Source: Acidobacteriota bacterium
Lineage (GTDB): Bacteria; Acidobacteriota; Blastocatellia; Pyrinomonadales; Pyrinomonadaceae
Direction: 5' to 3'
DNA: 64,000 nt
Assembly: GCA_019239425.1 (NCBI GenBank)
Contig: JAFAZX010000020.1
Location: 1-64,000 of the forward strand
Positions 29,541 through 40,551 of the stretch are shown piece by piece; positions within the stretch are counted from its first letter, which is position 1, and each line of letters starts with the position of its first letter. The notes below the pieces were generated by a model. It worked only from the letters and a program-made list of their open reading frames with translations, was not told the DNA's origin and searched no databases. The position numbers and the translations under genes were made by a program.

Positions 29541-29544
<4 letters not shown>
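29167..29544 (-). CDS. Membrane-anchored cupredoxin-domain protein
   Basis: This 125-residue protein has an N-terminal transmembrane anchor (TQLVVTLVGFGVIVWIVWYFWLW). An ~85-residue cupredoxin-like beta-sandwich follows (VVDVTVKGGYQPASIVVESGRPLRLNFTRREASLCGEEVVLPDFG). The end EYEFTCGMNMYKGKLIVR carries a Cys and Met like type-1 or copper-binding sites. The usual His ligands are not all evident, so it may bind Cu(I) through Cys/Met. The ATG overlaps the ATPase stop (ATGA), so it is the last gene of the merR-ATPase-cupredoxin operon. It probably handles copper at the outer face of the membrane. Confidence 0.85.
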
Positions 29545-31901
<2,357 letters not shown>

Positions 31902-31918
31902 CTTCTACCCCCCCGTCC

Positions 31919-32425
31919 TCAAGCGCCGCGCTTCCCGCGCTTCAACCCTTCCGTCCGGTCGTGGTGCGCGTGTCCGACCTCCGAGCCTTCGATGAGGCCG
32001 CAGATGTGGCCGGGCGCGCGGCCGAGCTTGTCCCACTCTTCGAGCGTGGCCTTCAGCTCCCGGCGGTGGCGTTGCAGCTCGCGCAGGCGCGCGTCCAACT
32101 CCTCCATGCGGCGGCGGACGATCTCGCGCACCTCGTCGCAGGGGCTTTCGCCTTTGCGCGCGTCCTCGATGATGCGCCTGACCTCGTCGAGCGAGAAGCC
32201 GAGCGCCTGCGCCTGCTTGATGAAGGCGAGGCGGTCGAGCACGTCCTCGCCGTAGACGCGGTAGCCGCCGTAGGTGCGCGAGGGCCTTTCGAGCAGCCCC
32301 GACTTCTCGTAGAAGCGAAGCGCCTCGACGCCGACGCCGCTCCGCTTCGAGACTTCGCCGATCTTCAGCATCCGCCGCCCCGCCTCCTCGTCCACCACCC
32401 TCAGGCCCCGCTTCAGCTCCCTCAT
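31919..32425 (-). CDS. MerR-family metal-responsive regulator
   Basis: This 168-residue protein has the MerR DNA-binding head at ~19-90 (MLKIGEVSKRSGVGVEALRFYEKSGLLERPSRTYGGYRVYGEDVLDRLAFIKQAQALGFSLDEVR). A dimerisation helix (VREIVRRRMEELDARLRELQRHRRELK) follows, with Cys at ESPCDEV and HICGLIEG as likely thiolate metal ligands. A His-containing tail follows (EVGHAHHD). The start at 32425 is favoured because the -10 element of the promoter covers the alternative TTG at 32455. It likely activates its own operon and the barrel gene at 32504-34015, both of which have MerR-type promoters. The metal is probably Cu(I), judged from the neighbours. Confidence 0.9.
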   Translation of the reverse strand: MRELKRGLRVVDEEAGRRMLKIGEVSKRSGVGVEALRFYEKSGLLERPSRTYGGYRVYGEDVLDRLAFIKQAQALGFSLDEVRRIIEDARKGESPCDEVREIVRRRMEELDARLRELQRHRRELKATLEEWDKLGRAPGHICGLIEGSEVGHAHHDRTEGLKRGKRGA

Positions 32426-32454
32426 TGTTTCGCCCCCGTTTTTCGACTGGGGCA

Positions 32455-32486
32455 AGTATAAACCCTGGACTCGGCTACAGAGTCAA
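32455..32486 (-). promoter_or_regulatory. MerR-type promoter/operator of merR-copA-cupredoxin operon
   Basis: On the reverse strand, TTGACT (32481-32486) and TATACT (32455-32460) are separated by 20 nt, the over-long spacing typical of MerR-activated promoters. The spacer contains the dyad ACTCTG...CAGGGT. It is ~30 nt upstream of the regulator's ATG. Confidence 0.82.
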
Positions 32487-32503
32487 CCGGTAAATTCACG
32501 CCC

Positions 32504-34015
32504 TCACATCCCATGGCCCGCGCCGCGGCCGCCGAGCCGTATCCTAAGGAACATTTTGTACGAAACCGGGTTCCTGCCGTAGAGCGCGTCGAGCGCCTCC
32601 GGCTTCGAGTAAAGGGTCGTGTTGCCGCCCAGGCCCAGGGTGTACTTGTCGCCCGCGTAGAGGTCGCGGACGTAGCCGAAGGTGTAGGCGCCGATGCGGA
32701 ACTGCGGGTGCGCGTGCTCGCCGTAGCCGAGTTTGCGCAGGTCTTCGGGGCGGAGAATGTCCTTCTTGTCCACCAGCTCAAGGCGCGTGTAGACGTAGTT
32801 CCTGTCCAGGAAGTTGAGTGTCGATTCCAACGTGTAACTGTTCAGGCGGAAGGTGTCGCCCTCGTGCCCCTCGCGGTTGCGCCCCCAGATGAGGCCCGTC
32901 GCCCAGTTCCCGCGCCGGAGCGGGCGGTTGTACTGGACGGAGGCCGTCTGGCGGCGCGTGTCGCCCTCGTGCAGCAGCTCTGGGTTCTTCAGGAGTCCGT
33001 AGGAGTACTGGAAGACCCAGTTCGCGCTTGGCGCGACCGAGACGCGCACCGAGCGCGAGTCCCAGGGGCCTGCCTCGAAGCCGTACCTGTCCTCGTCCGG
33101 CTCGCGGCCGTTGAAGACCGAGCCTTCGACCTTGAGCCAACGGTAGGTGAAGCCGGTCGTAAAGACGCCGAAGGCGATGTGCGTCGAGTCTTGCAGGTGA
33201 TGCGCCAGCGGCGCCGAGGGGTTCTCGGAGGCCGAGGCGCGGTGCATGAAGGCAACGGGGCCGAGCGCCGGCTCGCCCGGGTAGCCGAAGTAAGCGAACC
33301 ACGAGCCGCGCTCGCCGACGGGCAGCGTGTACTTCGCCGACAGTTCCATCAGAAGGTCGTGCGGGTGCTGAGCGTCCACGATGGGGCGGCCCCTGTAAAC
33401 CTCGCCCGTCTGGAAGAGCTGCGGCGAGCCCGCGCCCGAGTAGGTCAGAGGCTCCGCGCTGAACATGCCGCGCAGTTCCAGAGTCCCGCGCCCGACCCCG
33501 CGCGAGGCCATCGGCATGAACCAGTTCTGCGACTCGAACTTCGTCACGCCGCGCGGCCCGCCCTGTGCGTTGACGCCTATCTTCGCCTCGCCGTGAAACA
33601 TGAGAGTCCACTTGCCCGCCTGCTCGTGGATCATGTAGGCGGGGGTGGAGGCGGGCTCCCAGGAAGTGCCCGAGCCGTTGGGGCTCGTCATGGGCTGGCC
33701 CGCGGCGCCGTGCATCTGATGCGGGTCAACGGCATCCGATGGTTCTGCCATGTCCGGCATGCCGTGACCGTCGTGCTGCCCCGCCGCGCCGCCGTGCGGG
33801 CTGTGCGCACCGCTCGCGTCATGCGCCCCGGCTCCCGAGGGCGTGGGCGAAGGCCGCGGGGTTGGGTTCGGGGTCGCGGCCGGGGACGGCTGCGCGCGGG
33901 GCGGCTCTGCGTGTTGGTGGTGCTGCGCCGCGGCTCCGTGCGCGGCGGCGAAGAGAAACGCCGAGGCCAACAGGAAAGCTCGCAAGTGGCCGGCGCCGAG
34001 ATTGAAGATTATCAT
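32504..34015 (-). CDS. Outer-membrane beta-barrel protein with His/Met-rich N-terminus (copper module)
   Basis: This 503-residue protein has a signal peptide (AFLLASAFLFAAAHGAAAQ). A His/Met/Pro-rich region of ~90 residues follows (QHHQHAEPP, AGQHDGHGMPDM, DPHQMHGAAGQPM), likely metal-binding. The rest has alternating strands ending in amphipathic ones (SYKMFLRIRLGG), as in a barrel. Motifs such as GEVYRGRPIVDAQHPHDLLMELS recall copper-resistance-cluster barrels of Acidobacteria and Bacteroidetes. The ATG at 34015 is preceded by GGGGGC. Its own MerR-type promoter (34063-34094) ties it to the copper regulon. It may bind or pass copper at the outer membrane. Confidence 0.8.
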   Translation of the reverse strand: MIIFNLGAGHLRAFLLASAFLFAAAHGAAAQHHQHAEPPRAQPSPAATPNPTPRPSPTPSGAGAHDASGAHSPHGGAAGQHDGHGMPDMAEPSDAVDPHQMHGAAGQPMTSPNGSGTSWEPASTPAYMIHEQAGKWTLMFHGEAKIGVNAQGGPRGVTKFESQNWFMPMASRGVGRGTLELRGMFSAEPLTYSGAGSPQLFQTGEVYRGRPIVDAQHPHDLLMELSAKYTLPVGERGSWFAYFGYPGEPALGPVAFMHRASASENPSAPLAHHLQDSTHIAFGVFTTGFTYRWLKVEGSVFNGREPDEDRYGFEAGPWDSRSVRVSVAPSANWVFQYSYGLLKNPELLHEGDTRRQTASVQYNRPLRRGNWATGLIWGRNREGHEGDTFRLNSYTLESTLNFLDRNYVYTRLELVDKKDILRPEDLRKLGYGEHAHPQFRIGAYTFGYVRDLYAGDKYTLGLGGNTTLYSKPEALDALYGRNPVSYKMFLRIRLGGRGAGHGM

Positions 34016-34062
34016 GACTGCCCCCGTCGAAAATTTTCGGGCCAATTTCTGCCCACGGGGGA

Positions 34063-34094
34063 AGTCTAGGGTCTGGAGACGACTACAGAGTCAA
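34063..34094 (-). promoter_or_regulatory. Second MerR-type promoter/operator, upstream of the barrel gene
   Basis: On the reverse strand, TTGACT (34089-34094), a 20-nt spacer and TAGACT (34063-34068) repeat the arrangement at 32455-32486. Both share TTGACTCTGTAG at the left half. The ATG of the barrel gene is ~48 nt downstream. Confidence 0.78.
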
Positions 34095-34329
34095 GAGGGA
34101 AATTCCGGGGGGGCGAAAGGCGCCTCACGCAAAGGGATTTCGCTCCTTTTGACGGGCGGCCGTGGCAGGCCTTACGCTCACCTCTCTACCCCTTGCGAAA
34201 CTAATCCGTTATGCCCGAGCCCTTATCCTATAACAAATATCCGGCGAGTAAGGAAAGACCTTATCACCATCACTACGAACCGGAAAGTTGAGGGTTGACG
34301 GGATATTGACGGCTTTATTTCGGGGCGTA
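34095..34329. other. Intergenic stretch, no feature recognised
   Basis: This 235-bp stretch lies between the MerR promoter and the end of the TonB-receptor gene, which both face left. I see no open frame of note, no heptamer hairpin and no clear terminator. Confidence 0.5.
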
Positions 34330-36636
34330 TTAAAATTCAATCCGCAGGCCGAATATCGGCAGGCGCTGGTTCTCACTTAAGAACTGCGGCGTTTGTTGAT
34401 AGAACTCGTAGTTGGGCTGAACGACGCTGTCGTGGTTGGTGATATTGAAGTAGTCGAGGTAGGGCGCGAACGACCAGCGGCGGAAGGCGAAGCGCTTCTC
34501 GGCGCGCAGGTCGAGGCTGGCAAAGTTCGAGAGGCGGAGCGCGTTGATGTCAGATTCTCGTGCGACGCGTTGGATGAAGGCGAAGGGAGTTGTCACGGGC
34601 GTGCGGCGCGTGTAGGGCAGGCCGCTCGCGACGCGGTACTTGGCGGCGACGGTGAAGCCTCGGAAACGCGTGACGCCGATCAGGGTTAGCTGGTGCGGGC
34701 GCTCGAAGTCAGAGGGGAACTCGACGCCGCCGTCCGAGAATCTGCGCCGCGAGCGCGTGAACCCGTAGGAAGCTTGTCCCGAAAAGAGTCCGCTCAGGGC
34801 CTTTTGCAAGGAGACCTCGAAGCCCTCGGCTTCGCCCCTCCCCGTGTTGAAGTAGTTTCCGTCCGAGGCGAAGTTCTGTGTGGGTCGAAGCGGCTGGACG
34901 ACCAGGTCGTCGTAAGTTTTCCGGTAAGCCTCGAAACGCACGCGCAGATTCTCGCGCGCGAGCCACTCGACGCCGCCGACGAGGTGCGTCGCCCGTTGCG
35001 TCCTGAGGCTCCGGTTGCCCTGTGTGAGCGAGAGCACGAAGAGGCTCGGCGGCTGTCGGTAGATGCCCGCCGCGAAGGTGAAGGCGAGACGCGGCGCCGC
35101 GTCGATGCGCGCCGCGAAGCGCGGGCTGGTCAGAGTCTCCTGCGTGACGCCGTAACGGTCGAGCCTCACGCCCGGCGTGAGCGAGACCCGCGGGGCGATG
35201 CGCCATGTCGCCTGTGCGTAGGCGTAAGCGGAAGTCGTCGCGTCGAGCCGCAGACGGTTCGAGCGCGGCGCGGCGTTGAACTCCTCTTCCAGAGGGCTAT
35301 AGAACCGGCCCGTATTCTCGAACGTGAAATAGTCCGCCCGGTCGAAGTAGAGGCCGCCGCCGAAACCCGCTTGCAGATTTTTGGTAAGCTCCGAAGTCGC
35401 CTCCTCTTTAATGCCGAATTGAGAATCGCGCAGGTCGCGCGAGCGTTGGAGGAAATTCGACGCGGGCAGGTAGAAGGCGCCGTCGTTGTGCGCGCCCGTC
35501 GCCCAGAGGGTAGTCTGCGCCAGAGTCTTCTCGCCGAAGACGGAGCTGAGGGTCGCGCCCGCGACGAGGCGGCGCGAAGTTCGGCGCATACGGAACCTGT
35601 CGGTGCGGCGGTCGATGTTGAAAGCCTGGTCGTCCGTCTGTTCGAAGTCCTCGAAGAAGTTCAGCACCGAGACGGAGAGCTTCTGGCGCGGCGTGAAGTC
35701 GTAAGTCAGCTTATTCGTGAAATCCAGCGTCCGCGGATAACCGATGATGCCCTTCTCCGCGATGCCCGCCACGTCGAGCGCCACGTCGATGTAGCTCCGC
35801 CGCGCAGAGAAGAGCCAACTACCCCTCTTCCCTAGAGGGAGATCGACGCTCCCGCCCGCCGTCCCGGAATCCGCGAAGATGACGCCTTGCACGCGTTCCC
35901 TATTCGCCTGCCGCAAGGTAACGTCGAGCGCGGAAGACATCCTGTCGCCGTAGCGCACGCCGAAGCCGCCCGCCGAGAACTCCGCGCGCTCGAAGATGTC
36001 CGGCGCGAGAATCGAGGCGCGCCCGCCGCGGTTGCCGTCATACTTATCGGTGAAGTATGTGAAGTCCTGGACGGGGATGTTGTCGATGAAGGTCAGGTTC
36101 TCTTCCGCCGTCCCGCCGCGCACGAGCAGGTCTGCGAACTCGCCGGAGGCCGCACTGACCGCGGGCAGCGAGTTGATGACGCGCAGGGGGTCGCCGCCGC
36201 TGCCGGGCGTCTGGCGTATCTCTTCGCGGCTGAGGGTGACGTTGCTGACCGCCTGCTCAGTATTCTCGGCGAAGGTCTCGCTACGAACTTCGACCGACTC
36301 GCTGACGGTTACGTCGAGCTGTACGTTGAGTAGAGTGTTCCGACTGCCTGTGACCGCAATCTGATTCTTGATGATGGGCGCGAAGCCGTCGGCGCTTATC
36401 TCCAGATCATAGACGCCGGATTCGACTTCGAGACGAAAGCTCCCGCCCACGTCGCTCGTCGTCGCGGCGCCACCTTTGACGGCGATCCTCGCGCCCGGGA
36501 CGGGCTGACCGCTCGTGCGTTCCGTCACCTGTCCGATGACGAACCCTTTCGGGCGACCGGCAGTCTGGGCGAGATTATTGGTGAAGGAGAAACAGACGAG
36601 ACCAACTGTACAGATGATGAGACGTAAGCCGGACAT
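34330..36636 (-). CDS. TonB-dependent outer-membrane receptor with carboxypeptidase-regulatory-like domain
   Basis: This 768-residue protein has a signal peptide (first ~23 residues), then a beta-sandwich of the carboxypeptidase-regulatory type (GFVIGQVTERTSGQPVPGARIAVKGGAATTSDVGGSFRLEVESG). The plug domain (EEIRQTPGSGGDPLRVINSLPAVSA, DLLVRGGTAEENLTFIDNIPV) is followed by a barrel ending in the outer-membrane C-terminal Phe (GLRIEF). Such receptors import large or scarce nutrients using TonB energy, and the ligand is unknown. It follows the M3 peptidase gene on the same strand by ~75 nt. No regulator or surface lipoprotein is adjacent. Confidence 0.92.
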   Translation of the reverse strand: MSGLRLIICTVGLVCFSFTNNLAQTAGRPKGFVIGQVTERTSGQPVPGARIAVKGGAATTSDVGGSFRLEVESGVYDLEISADGFAPIIKNQIAVTGSRNTLLNVQLDVTVSESVEVRSETFAENTEQAVSNVTLSREEIRQTPGSGGDPLRVINSLPAVSAASGEFADLLVRGGTAEENLTFIDNIPVQDFTYFTDKYDGNRGGRASILAPDIFERAEFSAGGFGVRYGDRMSSALDVTLRQANRERVQGVIFADSGTAGGSVDLPLGKRGSWLFSARRSYIDVALDVAGIAEKGIIGYPRTLDFTNKLTYDFTPRQKLSVSVLNFFEDFEQTDDQAFNIDRRTDRFRMRRTSRRLVAGATLSSVFGEKTLAQTTLWATGAHNDGAFYLPASNFLQRSRDLRDSQFGIKEEATSELTKNLQAGFGGGLYFDRADYFTFENTGRFYSPLEEEFNAAPRSNRLRLDATTSAYAYAQATWRIAPRVSLTPGVRLDRYGVTQETLTSPRFAARIDAAPRLAFTFAAGIYRQPPSLFVLSLTQGNRSLRTQRATHLVGGVEWLARENLRVRFEAYRKTYDDLVVQPLRPTQNFASDGNYFNTGRGEAEGFEVSLQKALSGLFSGQASYGFTRSRRRFSDGGVEFPSDFERPHQLTLIGVTRFRGFTVAAKYRVASGLPYTRRTPVTTPFAFIQRVARESDINALRLSNFASLDLRAEKRFAFRRWSFAPYLDYFNITNHDSVVQPNYEFYQQTPQFLSENQRLPIFGLRIEF

Positions 36637-36710
36637 ATCGTCAGAATGTTGAGCCGACTAGAGGCAAGATATTTTTGACGCGCGTAAGTTAACATAAACC
36701 GCCACCCACT

Positions 36711-38609
36711 TTATTTGGAATATTCAACCTCTAACGAATTAATTTTATTTTCAAGCAATCTAACGGCATCCTTAACAAGATTCGGGTCGCGCAAATCAAT
36801 TTCCAAAAATCGTTTGAGCAAAACGTCCGGCGGCGCGTCAAACCCGTTTTTCATCAACGCGATGTAGCGCGGAACAAATTCCTTCGGGTTGCGCGAATAC
36901 ATTTCGTAAAACTTCAAAGCCAGCAACGCTCCATAGACATAGTTAATGTCGTAGAGTGGGTCTTCGTAGAAAAGCGTGCTGGTTATCCATTGCATCTTTA
37001 GCTCGTGGTGTTTATCCGCCCAAATCGAATAGCGTGAGGCGATCTGTTCGGTCAGTGCGTCGAGATCGTCCGCGGTTTTTATCTTGCCCTCTTTAACTCC
37101 ACCATAGATGGCTTGTTCTAAGGTTTCCTCTTGCGCGACGGAAAACAATGTCATCCCTTTGCCCTCAAAAAATTGTTCAAGAAAATACCGTCTTCGCGCC
37201 GCATCCGATTCGTGATTGTAAAGATACTCGGGCAAAAGTAGCTCGTTGAAGATGGCAAACGATTCAAACAAATAATGCGGGCCTTCGGCGTAAGCCGGCA
37301 GAACGCGATTATTTTTCATCAGTTGACGATGAACGGCGTGCGTTGATTCGTGCGCTAACACGCGCACGTCGTTGTAAGAGCCCGCAAATCCGCCGCTAAA
37401 AAAGACGGTCGTCACTCCCGGAAAGCCTTTGGAAAAACCACCGCCGCGCCGTTTTTTATCAGGGACAATATCCATGCGCCCGTTAGCCGGATCGAGCAGA
37501 GACATAAGTTCGTCTCCATACTCCGCGCCGAGAGGCGACAATGCTTCACGAATAAATCGGCTCGCCTGCTCGATATTAAAACGCGGCACTTCATCGGCAT
37601 TTGCGCTTGCGGAAACATCCCACACATTCACCTCTGAGTAACCGAATCTCTTTTTGGCGTAGTCGGCGCGAAGACGTTGATAACGTTTGTAAACGTCCGA
37701 GAATTTTTCGATTTCCCGCAAAATATTTACAACGTCCGTTTTCGTCCAATAACTTTTGAAATAAATTTCGGCGGGCGCATCTTCAAAATGATGAAGTTCG
37801 GCGAGGCGATTCCTGGCAGCAACCAGATTTATCAGGGCAAAAGCGTAAAGGTCGCGTTGCGAAGCGTAGCCCGCATATAATTTCTTAAAGCCTGCTTCGC
37901 GCACATCGCGGTCGGGATAGTTGGCGATTGCGAGCCGGTCGCGGCGCACGTCAAACTCGCCGCTTTTTGTTTTGATTTTTTCGAATACTGGGCGGCGCAG
38001 TAATTTTTGATAGAGGTCGTATTGCCATTCACTCGTCAAAGGCGACGTAATACTCAAAGTCTCCTCTTCCTTGAGCGAGAGGGTGTGCGACCGATTGCGA
38101 GCGGCAGACTCAACGGCGAATCGATAAACTTTGAGTGCCGGTTTCCGTTTGATGAAACTTTCCAGAGTTTGCGGTTTAACCTGAATCAATTCTTGCTGCA
38201 AAAAGGCGGTTCGCCTGGTAAACTCCGCGTCCATCGCAGAGCTTTCCGCTTCGCTCATTTCATCGTCGGTATTGACCGCGTAGCGCAAGTAAAGATATGT
38301 GTCGTGGCGAATGAACTCAATTAAGACCTCGTCGTAAAGGCTTAATGCCGAAAGCAGATTAGCGGGCGAGGCTGCGACTTTTCCCTTCAAACTTTCCAAC
38401 CGTTTCAGAACCGCATAATAGCTTGCGCGCTCCACCTTTTCAGCCTGTGGATTCGCGTAGAAGTTTTTCTGAAAGTCAAAGTGGTACTGTGCAGCGGATT
38501 CCTTCGGAATAGCCACGAAATCATCTTGGCATAAAACAGGATCAGCAAGCAGGGTCAGCATTAATATCATCACCGTAACTTGCCGCAACGATGAAAAAGT
38601 TCTTATCAT
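36711..38609 (-). CDS. Secreted M3-family metallopeptidase (oligoendopeptidase F-like)
   Basis: This 632-residue protein has a signal peptide (VTVMILMLTLLADPVLCQ). It has the helical M3 fold with the zinc motif HESTH in VRVLAHESTHAVHRQ and the downstream Glu ligand region HYLFESFAIFNELLLPEYL. Oligopeptidases of this family cut short peptides. Most are cytoplasmic, so a signal peptide is unusual. The gene is visibly AT-richer than its surroundings, with many Lys/Asn/Ile codons ending in A or T, which suggests transfer. It starts 31 nt past an attC-like site, where the next cassette of an integron array would begin. No attC was found after its stop. Confidence 0.9.
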   Translation of the reverse strand: MIRTFSSLRQVTVMILMLTLLADPVLCQDDFVAIPKESAAQYHFDFQKNFYANPQAEKVERASYYAVLKRLESLKGKVAASPANLLSALSLYDEVLIEFIRHDTYLYLRYAVNTDDEMSEAESSAMDAEFTRRTAFLQQELIQVKPQTLESFIKRKPALKVYRFAVESAARNRSHTLSLKEEETLSITSPLTSEWQYDLYQKLLRRPVFEKIKTKSGEFDVRRDRLAIANYPDRDVREAGFKKLYAGYASQRDLYAFALINLVAARNRLAELHHFEDAPAEIYFKSYWTKTDVVNILREIEKFSDVYKRYQRLRADYAKKRFGYSEVNVWDVSASANADEVPRFNIEQASRFIREALSPLGAEYGDELMSLLDPANGRMDIVPDKKRRGGGFSKGFPGVTTVFFSGGFAGSYNDVRVLAHESTHAVHRQLMKNNRVLPAYAEGPHYLFESFAIFNELLLPEYLYNHESDAARRRYFLEQFFEGKGMTLFSVAQEETLEQAIYGGVKEGKIKTADDLDALTEQIASRYSIWADKHHELKMQWITSTLFYEDPLYDINYVYGALLALKFYEMYSRNPKEFVPRYIALMKNGFDAPPDVLLKRFLEIDLRDPNLVKDAVRLLENKINSLEVEYSK

Positions 38610-38640
38610 TTCACTCTCAATTTAACTCACGGCTTGAAAC

Positions 38641-38730
38641 GTCTAACGCCCGGCATCACCCGCCGCGCGGCCCTGCTGCTTTTACACGACAGTCACCGTA
38701 TCCGCGGTCGGGTGCATGCCATCGTTAGGC
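38641..38730 (-). other. Integron attC recombination site (59-be type)
   Basis: On the reverse strand the site opens with GCCTAAC (fits RYYYAAC) and ends with GTTAGAC (fits GTTRRRY). The inner arms GATGGCATGCACCCGACCGCGG and CCGCGCGGCGGGTGATGCC pair apart from extra bases, including a G in the left arm, as in canonical attC hairpins. At 90 nt it is of normal length. Its orientation matches the beta-lactamase-fold gene it follows. Confidence 0.78.
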
Positions 38731-38770
38731 GGCTTCATCCTATAACGTGGTACAACGTCGATGCGAGGGG

Positions 38771-40174
38771 CTACTCGTCCTCGGGGTCCTGCTCGAAACT
38801 GTCTATCTCGCCTTCCCCCGTCACCTTGACGTAGTAGAGCACCGTCTCCTTCTCGAAGGCGGCCCTGTACATGTAGAGCCTGTCTGCCCCGTCGGCCTTC
38901 TCTTCCAACAGCGCCAGGGATTTGAGCCGGCCCTTCTGCTGGTCGTATAGCTGCTTCAACCTCTGGACGACGTCCGGAGGCAGGGCGCTCCGCAGCCTCG
39001 GTGAAAGCAGCGCGGGGTCAACCTTCCCTTCCGAGATGCCTTCAGCCAGTAGCCTCACCTTCTGCGTGATCTGCGGATCGGTGTCGGTGATTGGCCGGGC
39101 TGGGATCGCGAGGTCGGGGATGATTTTAGTCGCGAGGCGGAGGGAGAGTTTGTAAGGGGCGTCGTCCCCCCAGGTCTTGTTACACAGCACGATGATGCTC
39201 GTCTTGTCGCCCACAAAGCGGAATAACTGTGCCGCAAACCCGGGCGTGTTGCCGCCGTGCCCGACGATTTTATGCCCCCGGTAGTTGTATACAGTCCAGC
39301 CGAGTCCGTAGCCGATCTCCGCGCCGTTGATTTGCGCCGGAGCCCACATCTCGTCCAGGCTCGTCTTCTTGAGGAGCCCGCCCCCCTTTAGCGCGGCGTC
39401 GAACTTCGCCAGGTCGGCTACCGTCGAGAGGAGGTTCCCGGAGCCCAGGGTCTGCGAGGGATGAATCGGGGGCGGGACGTTAAACTTATCACGCTCCCAC
39501 CCGTACCCGTTGGCCCTGCCGGGGACAACTTCCCAGGGGTCGTTGACGCGGGTCGCCGTCATCCCGAGCGGCGTAAAGATGTGCTCCGAGAGGAACTCGC
39601 CGTAAGAGCTCCGGCTCACCCTCTCGATGATCAACGCGAGCAGGTAGTAGTCGGTGTTCGCGTACCTGTACATCGTGCCCGGCGGAAATTGCAGCGGCGC
39701 GGCCGTGATAATCCCCAGCAACTCCTCGCGCGTATAGGGCCTGCTGACCGTCTCCAGACTCCACGGCACCGGGTCCGGCGCCAGGCCCGACGTGTGCGTC
39801 AGGAGATGTCGGATCGTAATCTCGCCCCAGGCCGCGGGGAGGCCGTCCAGGTGTTTAGTGATTCTGTCATCGAGCCCGAGTCGGCCGCCCTCGGCCAGCA
39901 TCATGACCGCGGTCGCCGTGAACGCCTTCGTCAGGGAGCCTATCTGGTAGACGCTGTTCTCCGTGGCCGGCGCGCCCAGTTCCACACTCGCCAGACCGTA
40001 CCCGCGCATCTTAAAGACCTTCTCGTCTTTAATGACGGCGAGCGAGAGGCCGACTATGTGTCGTTTCTGCATTTGCGAGGTGACGTAATCATCAACACTG
40101 TCGGCCAGGGCCGCCGCGTGCGAACAGAGTAGCAAAAGGGCGGCGATTGAGAATTTAGCGGGTAGTGGGCGCAT
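38771..40174 (-). CDS. Secreted serine hydrolase of the beta-lactamase/penicillin-binding fold, in an integron cassette
   Basis: This 467-residue protein has a signal peptide (AALLLLCSHAAALA). Active-site motifs are SLTK in VYQIGSLTKAFTA (the S-x-x-K nucleophile), YAN in MYRYANTDYYL (the Y-x-N element) and HGG in IVGHGGNTPGF (the KTG equivalent). It belongs to the class C-like/esterase-peptidase group rather than being a proven beta-lactamase. A ~120-residue C-terminal domain follows, with strands like VLYYVKVTGEGEIDSFEQD. The start at 40174 has GGGAGG 6 nt upstream. attC-like sites lie upstream (40255) and downstream (38641), so it is read as a gene cassette. Confidence 0.9.
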   Translation of the reverse strand: MRPLPAKFSIAALLLLCSHAAALADSVDDYVTSQMQKRHIVGLSLAVIKDEKVFKMRGYGLASVELGAPATENSVYQIGSLTKAFTATAVMMLAEGGRLGLDDRITKHLDGLPAAWGEITIRHLLTHTSGLAPDPVPWSLETVSRPYTREELLGIITAAPLQFPPGTMYRYANTDYYLLALIIERVSRSSYGEFLSEHIFTPLGMTATRVNDPWEVVPGRANGYGWERDKFNVPPPIHPSQTLGSGNLLSTVADLAKFDAALKGGGLLKKTSLDEMWAPAQINGAEIGYGLGWTVYNYRGHKIVGHGGNTPGFAAQLFRFVGDKTSIIVLCNKTWGDDAPYKLSLRLATKIIPDLAIPARPITDTDPQITQKVRLLAEGISEGKVDPALLSPRLRSALPPDVVQRLKQLYDQQKGRLKSLALLEEKADGADRLYMYRAAFEKETVLYYVKVTGEGEIDSFEQDPEDE

Positions 40175-40254
40175 ACATTACCTCCCGAGTTTGACTTCAC
40201 TATTTGTGAAGTAAACACCACCCGCTTCTGTTTTATGGCAATGATTCCGGGGCG

Positions 40255-40343
40255 GCCTAACGCCAGGCATACCCGCCCGCCCACAAGCTAGAGGTAGATG
40301 AGAGGCGCCGTATCGCGGGCCGGGCGCATGCCGTTGTGTGGCC
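40255..40343 (-). other. Second attC-like site, partly degenerate
   Basis: On the reverse strand the 3' core is intact (GCGTTAGGC), and the arms ACGGCATGCGCCCGGCC and GGGCGGGTATGCC match those of the 38641 site. The 5' core reads ACACAAC, off the RYYYAAC consensus at one base. It lies ~80 nt upstream of the cassette gene start, where the preceding cassette's attC is expected. The remainder of the 40175-40551 gap shows only the synthetase leader. Confidence 0.65.
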
Positions 40344-40551
40344 ACTTGCGGACGTATCTACGAAAACACGCGAGGAATTTTTCATTGCTAAGTCTGAACA
40401 TAGACAGACTCTCGGTACTTAAATGTCTTAAGCTCCCGTACGCTTCGCAGGCTCGATGAGTTTGCCCCTGCCTCAACGGTCGGACAGCTATCGCTCCCAA
40501 TCCGGGAGATGCCATAACAGACTCAGATATCCCTCAAGTGTCGGGAAGAGG

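Noticed and set aside
36637..36710. Possible third attC site after the M3 peptidase gene
   Set aside because: No GTTRRRY/RYYYAAC pair with complementary arms could be found in this stretch.
38771..40174. Calling the cassette gene a beta-lactamase resistance gene
   Set aside because: The SxxK/YxN/HGG set is shared by esterases and D-aminopeptidases of the same fold. Length and the C-terminal domain fit those groups better.
40456..40551. Extended N-terminus of the NRPS from the ATG at 40456
   Set aside because: The extra 32 residues are Arg/Ser-rich and unlike starter-module N-termini, which begin just before the LEKEKxYW segment. The start is still uncertain.
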